Assembly (NCBI GenBank): GCA_900319835.1 | Contig: ONPY01000068.1 | Location: 1-14,616 of the forward strand | Direction: 5' to 3' | Length of the DNA stretch: 14,616 nucleotides | Origin: an uncultured Eubacteriales bacterium | Lineage (GTDB): Bacteria > Bacillota_A > Clostridia > Oscillospirales > Oscillospiraceae | Part shown: in pieces, positions 7,521-12,944 of the stretch | Layout: each line of letters begins with the position of its first letter | How positions within the stretch are numbered: position 1 is the stretch's first letter | The notes under the pieces: generated by a model | Database searches by the model: none | Told to the model about the DNA's origin: nothing | What the model saw: the letters and a program-made list of their open reading frames with translations, nothing else | Made by a program: the position numbers and the translations under genes

Positions 7521-7533
7521 AAAGAAGAGCATT

Positions 7534-7589
7534 TCTCCCGGTTACGCGGCCGCAGAACCGTGCGCGGCCGCGGAACCGGAAACGGGAGG
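7534..7589 (+). repeat. GC-rich hairpin region with an 18-bp-period direct repeat
   Basis: CGCGGCCGCAGAACCG (7545-7560) recurs at 7563-7578 with one change. GCGGCCGC in each copy lets them pair with each other, and outer CTCCCG/CGGGAG can close the structure. There is no T-run, so this is structured RNA after selB1 rather than a classic terminator. Bases 7590-7637 hold nothing I recognise. Confidence 0.6.
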
Positions 7590-7637
7590 AAGCCTTCAAA
7601 ACCGCGCTCTCACAGGGGGCAAAAGTGAAATCCGCTG

Positions 7638-7666
7638 TTGACTTTGCACGATCTCAATAGTATAAT
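7638..7666 (+). promoter_or_regulatory. strong sigma-70-type promoter for tRNA-Sec
   Basis: TTGACT (7638-7643), a 17-bp spacer and a perfect TATAAT (7661-7666). The predicted start at about 7673 is some 23 bases before the mature tRNA 5' end. Confidence 0.92.
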
Positions 7667-7695
7667 CGGACTTAGAAAAGAACGGTAGAAAATAT

Positions 7696-7790
7696 GGGAG
7701 TAGAAGGGTGACTGGTGTGCCCTCTGGTCTTCAAAACCAGTATAAGCAGCAGCCTGCTTGGGTGGGTTCGATTCCCACCTACTCTCGCCA
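7696..7790 (+). tRNA. selC: tRNA-Sec (anticodon TCA)
   Basis: The 95-nt gene has the bacterial selenocysteine tRNA shape. The acceptor stem is 8 bp, GGGAGTAG (7696-7703) with CTACTCTC (7779-7786), with one G-U pair. The extended D stem is AGGGTG/TGCCCT (7705-7723). The anticodon stem is CTGGT/ACCAG (7724-7740) with loop CTTCAAA, giving anticodon TCA at 7731-7733. The long variable arm is AAGCAG/CTGCTT. The T arm is GTGGG/CCCAC. G is the discriminator base and the CCA end is encoded (7788-7790). The tRNA is charged with serine, converted by SelA to Sec, and read at UGA by SelB. It is the only tRNA in the window, so both SelB proteins would have to use it unless another exists elsewhere. Confidence 0.98.
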
Positions 7791-7791
7791 T

Positions 7792-7834
7792 CAAACAGGA
7801 AATGTGTCCGCGGATGCATTTCCTGTTTGCTTTA
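7792..7834 (+). terminator. terminator-like hairpin after tRNA-Sec
   Basis: CAAACAGGAAATG (7792-7804) pairs perfectly with CATTTCCTGTTTG (7817-7829) over 13 bp. The loop contains the palindrome TCCGCGGA. The following CTTTA is a weak T-run. Position directly after the CCA end fits termination or 3' processing. Confidence 0.75.
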
Positions 7835-8048
7835 AGCCTTGCGCGGAGGCTGTAGCCGCGCCGGGTGAACACCGTTGGATCGCCGGCTCAAGCGGGGGCT
7901 GACCGCTCAGGCTGGATGTCCTTGACCAGGACAGGGGAGCGCGGCTGCAAAGCTCACCGTCCGAGAAAGATAAGCCCCGCAAAAAGGAGAGACGGCTGCA
8001 TGTCCCTCGGGGCTGGGAAAAGAGAATTGCATAAAGGAGGAATTTCTC
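7835..8048 (+). other. gene-free leader region before yedE with inverted repeats
   Basis: No gene is seen. Inverted repeats are present: GGCT/AGCC inside GCG/CGC near 7840-7862, AGCGG/CCGCT near 7891-7907, and TGTCCT/AGGACA (7917-7922, 7928-7933). The last overlaps TTGACC, a possible -35 box, but no good -10 box lies 16-18 bp away. A strong ribosome site (AAAGGAGG, 8033-8040) ends the region. A structured regulatory leader is possible but not shown. Confidence 0.4.
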
Positions 8049-9125
8049 ATGGCGAAAATGAAAAACCACCTCTGGGTGATTCTGACCGGCCTGGTCGTCG
8101 GTCTGGCCGCGGTGCTGCTGGCTAAGATGGGCAACCCCGGCAACATGGGCTTCTGCATTGCCTGCTTCATCCGTGACATCGCCGGCGGCGTCAAGATGCA
8201 CACCGCCGCTGTGGTACAGTACATCCGACCTGAGATCATCGGCATCGTCCTCGGCGCCATGGCCATGGCCCTCATTGGCGGCGAGTTCAAGGCCCAGGGC
8301 GGTTCCGCCCCGGTCAGCCGCTTCACCCTCGGTTTCTTCGTGATGGTCGGCGCTCTGATGTTCCTGGGCTGCCCCCTGCGTATGGTCATCCGCCTCGGCG
8401 GCGGCGACGGCAACGCCATCTTCGGTCTGCTGGGCTTCGTCGCCGGCGTCTGGTGCGGCACGGTTTTCCTCAACAAGGGCTTCACTTTCAAGCGCTCCTA
8501 CAATATGCCCAAGCTGGAGGGCTTCGTCCTGCCCGCTATCAATGTGGTCCTGCTGGTCCTGCTCCTGAGCGGCGCTGCTGTTCTGGCCTTCTCTGAGAAG
8601 GGTCCCGGCTCCATGCACGCGCCCATCGCGGTGGCTCTGATCGTCGGCCTGGTGGTCGGCGCTCTGGCCCAGAAGTCCCGCCTCTGCATGGCCGGCGGCA
8701 TCCGTGACGCCATCATGCTCAAGGACTTCCACCTGCTCTGGGGCTTCATTGCCATCTTCGTGGCTGTTCTGGTCGGCAACCTCGTGCTCGGCAAGTTCAA
8801 ACCCGGCTTTGACGGCCAGCCTGTCGCCTTCAATACCCTGGTGTCCGGCAACTTCCTGTGGGCCTTCCTGGGCATGTTCCTGGTCGGCCTGGCCTCCATC
8901 CTGCTGGGCGGCTGCCCCCTGCGTCAGCTGATCCTGGCCGGCGCCGGCAGCAGCGACGCTGTGATGGCCGTCCTCGGCATGACCGTGGGCGCAGCCTTCT
9001 GCCACAACTTCGGCTTCGCCTCCTCCGGCGACGGCACCACCGCCAACGGCCACATCGCCGTGATCGTGGGCATCGTCGTGACGCTGGTCATCGCCCTTGC
9101 AAACTGCAAGAAGGCTGAGGACTGA
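8049..9125 (+). CDS. yedE: YedE-type selenium metabolism membrane transporter
   Basis: Encodes a 358-residue, very hydrophobic protein with about nine to ten membrane segments, in the YeeE/YedE family. The family transports sulfur compounds, and the selenium-linked YedE branch is found with selenium genes. The two halves repeat the same Cys signatures. GFCIACFIRD (residues 35-43) and FLGCPLRM with C108 occur in the first half. SRLCMAGGIRD with C213 and GGCPLRQL with C289 occur in the second. This is the internal pseudo-symmetry expected of the family, and the cysteines are likely substrate-passing residues. AAAGGAGG is 8 bases before the ATG. The next gene, a TusA-like carrier, starts 22 bases after the stop, a usual pairing in which TusA accepts the imported chalcogen. 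Selenium specificity is inferred from the neighbours. Confidence 0.9.
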   Translation: MAKMKNHLWVILTGLVVGLAAVLLAKMGNPGNMGFCIACFIRDIAGGVKMHTAAVVQYIRPEIIGIVLGAMAMALIGGEFKAQGGSAPVSRFTLGFFVMVGALMFLGCPLRMVIRLGGGDGNAIFGLLGFVAGVWCGTVFLNKGFTFKRSYNMPKLEGFVLPAINVVLLVLLLSGAAVLAFSEKGPGSMHAPIAVALIVGLVVGALAQKSRLCMAGGIRDAIMLKDFHLLWGFIAIFVAVLVGNLVLGKFKPGFDGQPVAFNTLVSGNFLWAFLGMFLVGLASILLGGCPLRQLILAGAGSSDAVMAVLGMTVGAAFCHNFGFASSGDGTTANGHIAVIVGIVVTLVIALANCKKAED

Positions 9126-9147
9126 ACTGAAACGGGAGGAATACCCC

Positions 9148-9354
9148 ATGAAAATTGTGGACGCCCGGGGCTATGCCTGCCCCCAGCCTGTCATCATGAC
9201 CAAGAAGGCGCTGGAGAATAACGGCGCCCCGCTTCAGGTCCTGGTGGACAGCAAGACTCCCCTGGAAAATGTGACTCGCTTCGCGACCAACGCGGGCTTC
9301 CAGGTAACCAGCAAACCCATGGAAGACGGCGAGTTTGAAATCATCATCCAGTAA
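9148..9354 (+). CDS. TusA/SirA-like sulfur or selenium carrier protein
   Basis: Encodes 68 residues, one TusA-like domain. The signature RGYACPQPVIMTKKAL (7-22) contains the CPxP motif, and C11 is the residue that carries persulfide, or here perhaps perselenide. ATG 9148 is chosen because GGGAGGA lies 7 bases upstream; a longer in-frame reading from 9097 runs back into yedE and lacks a site. It directly follows yedE and is probably in the same operon. The related selenium protein YedF has this domain fused to a second DsrE-like domain, which is absent here, so this is a stand-alone carrier. The likely role is taking selenium from YedE toward SelD, by inference. Confidence 0.87.
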   Translation: MKIVDARGYACPQPVIMTKKALENNGAPLQVLVDSKTPLENVTRFATNAGFQVTSKPMEDGEFEIIIQ

Positions 9355-9359
9355 TGCCA

Positions 9360-9392
9360 TTTCCCCTCCCGGCTCTTCGCCGGGAGGGGAAA
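9360..9392 (+). repeat. perfect 14-bp stem hairpin between tusA-like and radical SAM genes
   Basis: TTTCCCCTCCCGGC (9360-9373) and GCCGGGAGGGGAAA (9379-9392) enclose TCTTC. No T-run follows, so complete termination is unlikely. It could partially terminate or stabilise the yedE-tusA part of the transcript. It ends 8 bases before the next ribosome site. Confidence 0.75.
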
Positions 9393-9412
9393 ACCGAAGG
9401 AAGGAGAGGGAA

Positions 9413-10288
9413 ATGGAGTACGAAGGCCAGATCTGCCGCAGCCCCATGGAGCGGGCCAGCTTCATGCTGCCCGTTGCGGTGGGCTGCTCCCACAACGCCT
9501 GCAGCTTCTGCATGCTGTTTAAGCATCTGCAGTACCGCGTGCTGCCCAAAGAGCAGGTCTTTGCGGAGATCGACCGTGTCGCCGCCATCGGCGGCAACCC
9601 CGAGCGTGTATTTCTGGGCGATGGCAACGCCTTTTCCCTCTCCGCCGCTGAGTTGACCGAGATCCTGGAAAAGCTCCGCGCTTCCTTCCCTGGGCTCAGG
9701 AGCGTCGCTATGGACTCCACGGTGAAAAATGTCCTGGACAAGAGCGATGAGGAGCTGGCCCGGCTCCATGAGCTGGGTGTGACGGACCTCTATCTCGGTA
9801 TCGAGTGCGCGCTGGAGGATGTGCTGAGCTTTGTCAACAAGGGGAACACCCTCTTTCAGGCGGAGGCCGCCATCGAACGCCTGCACCGGGCGGGCATCGA
9901 CTACGACGCCCATATCATGACCGGCATCTGCGGCCACGGACGCGGTGAGGAAAACGCCGCGGCTCTGGCGGACTTCTTCCTGCGGACGCGGCCCCTGCGC
10001 ATCTGCAACTTCTCCCTGTTCCTCCACAAGCGCGCGCCGCTGTACCGGGACGTGCTGGGCGGGCGCTACGTCCCCGCTGACGAGCTGGAAAACCTCCGGG
10101 AGGAGCTCCGGCTGCTGGAAAGGCTGGATGGCCTGGAGGCGTTGTACGACGGGATGCACGATTTCATCCCCTTCCGGGTGCGCGGCAAACTCCCCGCGGA
10201 CCGGGAGACCATGTGCATCAAGCTCCGCGCGGAGATCGCGCGCCTTGAGAAAGAACCGGAGAGCATCGCCATCGGAATCGTCGAATAA
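9413..10288 (+). CDS. radical SAM protein of unknown function
   Basis: Encodes 291 residues. The N-terminal motif GCSHNACSFC gives C25, C30 and C33, a Cx4Cx2C spacing for the 4Fe-4S cluster instead of the common Cx3Cx2C. FLGDGNAF (about residue 64) and YLGIECALEDVLSFVNKG (about 128-145) are typical later strands of the radical SAM barrel, involved in SAM binding. I see no cobalamin-binding domain and no extra C-terminal cluster cysteines. ATG 9413 follows AAGGAGAGGG. It lies 58 bases after the TusA-like gene and before a strong terminator, so it is likely the last gene of the yedE transcript. A role in selenium metabolism is suggested only by location. The substrate is unknown. Confidence 0.85.
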   Translation: MEYEGQICRSPMERASFMLPVAVGCSHNACSFCMLFKHLQYRVLPKEQVFAEIDRVAAIGGNPERVFLGDGNAFSLSAAELTEILEKLRASFPGLRSVAMDSTVKNVLDKSDEELARLHELGVTDLYLGIECALEDVLSFVNKGNTLFQAEAAIERLHRAGIDYDAHIMTGICGHGRGEENAAALADFFLRTRPLRICNFSLFLHKRAPLYRDVLGGRYVPADELENLREELRLLERLDGLEALYDGMHDFIPFRVRGKLPADRETMCIKLRAEIARLEKEPESIAIGIVE

Positions 10289-10291
10289 GGG

Positions 10292-10343
10292 CAGCGTCCC
10301 CGCAAACGGATTGCGCAGGTCCGCTTGCGGGGATGCTGTTTTT
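10292..10343 (+). terminator. Rho-independent terminator after radical SAM gene
   Basis: CAGCGTCCCCGCAA (10292-10305) pairs with TTGCGGGGATGCTG (10325-10338) with one G-T wobble. An inner CGGA/TCCG helix extends it, and TTTTT follows at 10339-10343. It ends the yedE-tusA-radical SAM transcript. Confidence 0.9.
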
Positions 10344-10354
10344 CCGGGAGGGGC

Positions 10355-10383
10355 TTGAGGAGCCGGGGCGCGCGTGATACAAT
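10355..10383 (+). promoter_or_regulatory. promoter for the 76-residue gene
   Basis: TTGAGG (10355-10360), a 17-bp spacer and TACAAT (10378-10383), with TG one base before the -10 box (extended -10). Located right after a terminator, it gives the next small gene its own transcript. Confidence 0.75.
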
Positions 10384-10417
10384 ATAGAAAAACCGCCGAA
10401 AGGGGAGGGGAGAATCC

Positions 10418-10648
10418 ATGGGCCTGTTTCCAAAACGCAAGACAGAGCCGGTGCTGCCGGACTATGACCTCACGGCCTTTGAGCCCGTGATCCGCGCCAG
10501 TATCTGCACCGGCGAGAAGGTGGCCTGTATGCGGGAGCGGGAGTCCGGAAAGCTGCACGAGCTGATGCTGGTCCGGACGGATGAGGACCTGCAGCGCTTT
10601 TGCCGCGCCTATGGCCTGACGGCGAAAGATATTCGGACAGTCTATTAA
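10418..10648 (+). CDS. small conserved-looking protein of unknown function
   Basis: Encodes 76 residues: basic N-terminus, then RASICTGEKVACMRE and a C-terminal acidic/aromatic part (RTDEDLQRFCRAYGLTAKDI). No signal peptide or membrane segment is seen. There are three cysteines (C30, C37, C62) but no CxxC. A promoter with extended -10 and an AGGGGAGGGG ribosome site about 8 bases before ATG 10418 show it is a real gene. It is transcribed alone between two terminators. I have a weak sense that similar small proteins occur in Clostridia with no known function, but cannot name a family. Location in a selenium island is the only hint of a role. Confidence 0.7.
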   Translation: MGLFPKRKTEPVLPDYDLTAFEPVIRASICTGEKVACMRERESGKLHELMLVRTDEDLQRFCRAYGLTAKDIRTVY

Positions 10649-10729
10649 AGGTTGACATAATCTAAACAACATAATATGGAAGACATAATCAAATAATTAT
10701 CATTTAATATACATAAATGAGTTGACATA
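10649..10729 (+). repeat. AT-rich convergent intergenic stretch with repeated GACATAA words
   Basis: GTTGACATAA occurs at 10651-10660 and 10721-10730, exactly 70 bp apart. GACATAATC occurs at 10654-10662 and 10682-10690. An inverted repeat TCATTTA/TAAATGA sits at 10700-10720. The stretch is strikingly AT-rich against its surroundings. TTGACA in each copy resembles a -35 box, but I find no matching -10 box or gene. Confidence 0.6.
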
Positions 10730-10766
10730 AAGCCACCCGGCGTCCATCGGACGCCGGGTGGCTTTT
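10730..10766. terminator. bidirectional terminator between convergent genes
   Basis: AAGCCACCCGGCGTCC (10730-10745), loop ATC, and GGACGCCGGGTGGCTT (10749-10764), a perfect 16-bp stem. TTTT ends the + side. The other strand ends with a shorter CTTTA. It closes the + strand small gene and the - strand DUF3343 gene. Confidence 0.88.
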
Positions 10767-10775
10767 CGGTGTGAA

Positions 10776-11021
10776 TTATTCCTCGCTCTGGTTGAGAAAG
10801 ATGGTGCGAAAGCCGCTGCCCTCCCGGACATAAACTCCGGCAAGATCCTCGTCGGCCCAGGCGGGGTCGAAGGGGAGCTCAAAGCGGACGCAGGTGCCGC
10901 AGGAGGCGGAGAGCTTGCGGGGGACCGGCATCATGACGGCGGTCGCGTCGCCCAGGCTGTCCAGCTTCTTTTTCAGCCGCAGGGCGCCCAGGTGGGTGTG
11001 AAAGGTGGCAAGCTGTTCCAT
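10776..11021 (-). CDS. DUF3343 family protein, putative Se/S carrier
   Basis: Encodes 81 residues. The segment PVPRKLSASCGTCVRFELP (33-50) matches the DUF3343 (Pfam PF11823, putative Se/S carrier) pattern in which a cysteine after PVPR-x-L/I-S-x-S is conserved; here C41, with C44 forming CGTC. The N-terminus (TFHTHLGALRLKKKL) also fits. It starts 12 bases after the selB2 stop with GAGGGGG before the ATG, so it is the third gene of the selA-selB2 operon. Its likely role is handling selenium or sulfur as a bound persulfide or perselenide, or feeding SelD. This is inferred from family name and location; the biochemical activity of the family is not well settled. Confidence 0.85.
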   Translation of the reverse strand: MEQLATFHTHLGALRLKKKLDSLGDATAVMMPVPRKLSASCGTCVRFELPFDPAWADEDLAGVYVREGSGFRTIFLNQSEE

Positions 11022-11033
11022 GGCCGTGCCCCC

Positions 11034-12944
11034 TCACTTCAGAGGCTTGAGCAGCACGCGTTTGTCGCCCGTCAGCTTGGAGATCTTCTGACTGTCAAAG
11101 TAGTCCAGGAAATACTGGGCAAACTTGCGGGAAATGCCCATTTTAGTGCGGTAGTCGCCGATGGCCACGGCGTCGGCGTCGGCAAACATGCCGAGAAAGG
11201 TTTCCAGCGCCTGCTTGCAGGCGGAGGCGTGGCAGGTGACGTTGGGGTTGAGCGCCACCAGGATCCCGTCACGCGTCATGCGGGCCATGACCTGGCGGGT
11301 CAGCTTCGGGTCCTTGCCGAAGGACTCGGCCACCTCGGTGTTCAGCGGAGGCTCAAAACCGCACTTGAGATAGTGGGCTTCCAGCTCTGCCTGGAGAGAG
11401 GCCTGCTCGGGCGAGTAGTCCGCCTGGAAGCTCGGGAGGGAGACGCTGCTGCCCACGATGCGCAGCTTGCCCTTGTCCTTGAGGTAGTTGAGCACCACGT
11501 CGTTGGTCTTGGCAGAGACGGTGAAGAGCTTGCCGCGAAACTCGCTCAAACTCATGCCCTCCATGAGGGACTGGGCCTCGTGGTGCTTTTTCAGGATGAC
11601 GGCGGCCTTTTCCTCCAGCTCGTCCAGCACCTTGCGGGCCGCAAAGCCGCCCTGAATGCGGACGGTGACGCCCATCTGCTGCAGCTCCTGGATGGCGGCG
11701 TGCACCGCCTTGGCGGAGAGACCGCTGGCGGAGACCAGCTCCGCCTCCTTGATCAGCGAGCAGCCCGCGTCCTCGATCATCTGGTAGATGCGGTTGACGG
11801 GGGTGGAGTGCAGGCGATCCAGCCGTTCGATCTCCTGGGGGGAGTTTAACTTGATGCGGCGGGGCTGCACGTCCAGGATCACGCCGCCGCCCACGGTGGT
11901 CATGGGGGAGAAGAAACGGACGATGAAGCGGTCCAGGTTTCTGGCCACGATGCTCTCGTTTTTAAAGACAAGCTGGGCGTAGGCCTTTTCTCCGGGCTTT
12001 AAGGAGCTGCGGTCCAAGAAGCGGACCTTGCAAACGGCCTCCTGCGTGCCGGTGTAGAAATGCAGGAAGGAGTAGTTTTTGACGCGATAAGGGGAGTCCG
12101 GCGTCAGTTGGAGTTCCACGGTGATCTTGTCAGTCTGGAACATGGAGCCGGGCTCGGCGATGATGCAGCCGCGGCTGATGTCCTTTTTATCGATACCGGC
12201 CAGGTTGATGGCGACCCGCATGCCGGCCTCCACAGATTCCACCTTGGTGTCGTGGTTTTGGAGCTCTCTGGCCTTGGTTTCCAGCATCTCGGGATAGACC
12301 ATCAGCGCGTCGCCGGTATTCAGTGTGCCGTCTACCGAGGTGCCGGTGACCACGGTGCCGAAGCCCTTGATGGAGAAGACCCGGTCCACGGGCAGACGGA
12401 AGGGGCGATCGGTGGCACGGGCGGGAGACTCCGCCAGCAGCTCCACGATCTTGGCCTTCAGCTCTTCGATGCCCTCGCCGGTGTAAGAGGAGACATGGAC
12501 GATAGGGGCATTTTCCAGAAAGCTGCCCTGGACCTGATCGCGGATATCCTCCTCCACGGCCTCTATCCACTCGGGATCGGCCAGGTCGCACTTGGTCAGT
12601 ACGATGATGCCGTTTTTCACGTCCAGCAGGGAGAGAATGTCCAGATGCTCCCGCGTCTGCGGCATGAAGCCCTCGTCCGCGGCGATGACCAGCAGCACCA
12701 CGTCGATGCCGGTGGCGCCCATGAGCATGTTGTGGATCAGCCGCTCATGTCCCGGCACGTCCACAATGCTGGCCCGCTGGCCGTTTGGCAGCGTCAGCTG
12801 GGCAAAGCCGATCTCAATGGTGATGCCGCGCTTCTGCTCTTCCTTCAGCCGGTCCGTATCCACGCCGGTCAGGGCCTTGGTCAGGCAGGTCTTGCCGTGA
12901 TCCACATGGCCGGCGGTTCCGATGACAATGTGTTTCATATCCAT
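11034..12944 (-). CDS. selB: selenocysteine-specific elongation factor SelB, paralogue 2
   Basis: Encodes 636 residues with the same four-domain layout as the + strand SelB but clearly divergent sequence. The G domain carries GHVDHGKT (12-19), GITIE (40-44), DVPGH (62-66) and TKCD (117-120). The segment LTGVDTDRLKEE has the usual SelB form without the insertion of paralogue 1. The C-terminal winged helices end in MGISRKFAQYFLDYFD and GDKRVLLK. The ATG at 12944 overlaps the selA stop as TGATG, indicating translational coupling. A second ATG at 12938 (MKHIVIG) is equally close to the family N-terminus. The selA-selB order is the classic bacterial arrangement, so this may be the ancestral copy, with paralogue 1 the specialised or acquired one (inference). 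Confidence 0.95.
   Translation of the reverse strand: MDMKHIVIGTAGHVDHGKTCLTKALTGVDTDRLKEEQKRGITIEIGFAQLTLPNGQRASIVDVPGHERLIHNMLMGATGIDVVLLVIAADEGFMPQTREHLDILSLLDVKNGIIVLTKCDLADPEWIEAVEEDIRDQVQGSFLENAPIVHVSSYTGEGIEELKAKIVELLAESPARATDRPFRLPVDRVFSIKGFGTVVTGTSVDGTLNTGDALMVYPEMLETKARELQNHDTKVESVEAGMRVAINLAGIDKKDISRGCIIAEPGSMFQTDKITVELQLTPDSPYRVKNYSFLHFYTGTQEAVCKVRFLDRSSLKPGEKAYAQLVFKNESIVARNLDRFIVRFFSPMTTVGGGVILDVQPRRIKLNSPQEIERLDRLHSTPVNRIYQMIEDAGCSLIKEAELVSASGLSAKAVHAAIQELQQMGVTVRIQGGFAARKVLDELEEKAAVILKKHHEAQSLMEGMSLSEFRGKLFTVSAKTNDVVLNYLKDKGKLRIVGSSVSLPSFQADYSPEQASLQAELEAHYLKCGFEPPLNTEVAESFGKDPKLTRQVMARMTRDGILVALNPNVTCHASACKQALETFLGMFADADAVAIGDYRTKMGISRKFAQYFLDYFDSQKISKLTGDKRVLLKPLK

Noticed and set aside
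5430..7532. 700-codon open frame opposite selB1
   Set aside because: It lies exactly antisense to a well-supported SelB and has the same low-complexity shadow composition (His/Gln/Leu-rich).
7545..7578. CRISPR-like or multi-copy repeat array
   Set aside because: Only two copies with no spacers. No CRISPR array or cas gene is seen anywhere in the window.
9097..9147. Upstream extension of the TusA-like protein
   Set aside because: It overlaps the yedE 3' end and has no ribosome site. ATG 9148 has GGGAGGA and starts the TusA fold correctly.
7791..9149. 452-codon open frame opposite yedE
   Set aside because: His/Ala/Glu/Asp-rich shadow of a hydrophobic transporter gene; no ribosome site or motif. 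It also runs into the tRNA terminator.
10652..10680. Promoter from TTGACA at 10652
   Set aside because: The best -10 matches are at a spacing of 12-14 bp, or only 3 of 6 at 17 bp, and no gene follows on that strand.
10758..11849. Long + strand frames opposite selB2 and selA (also 12060-12962 and 13286-14377)
   Set aside because: Antisense shadows with no ribosome sites or recognisable domains.
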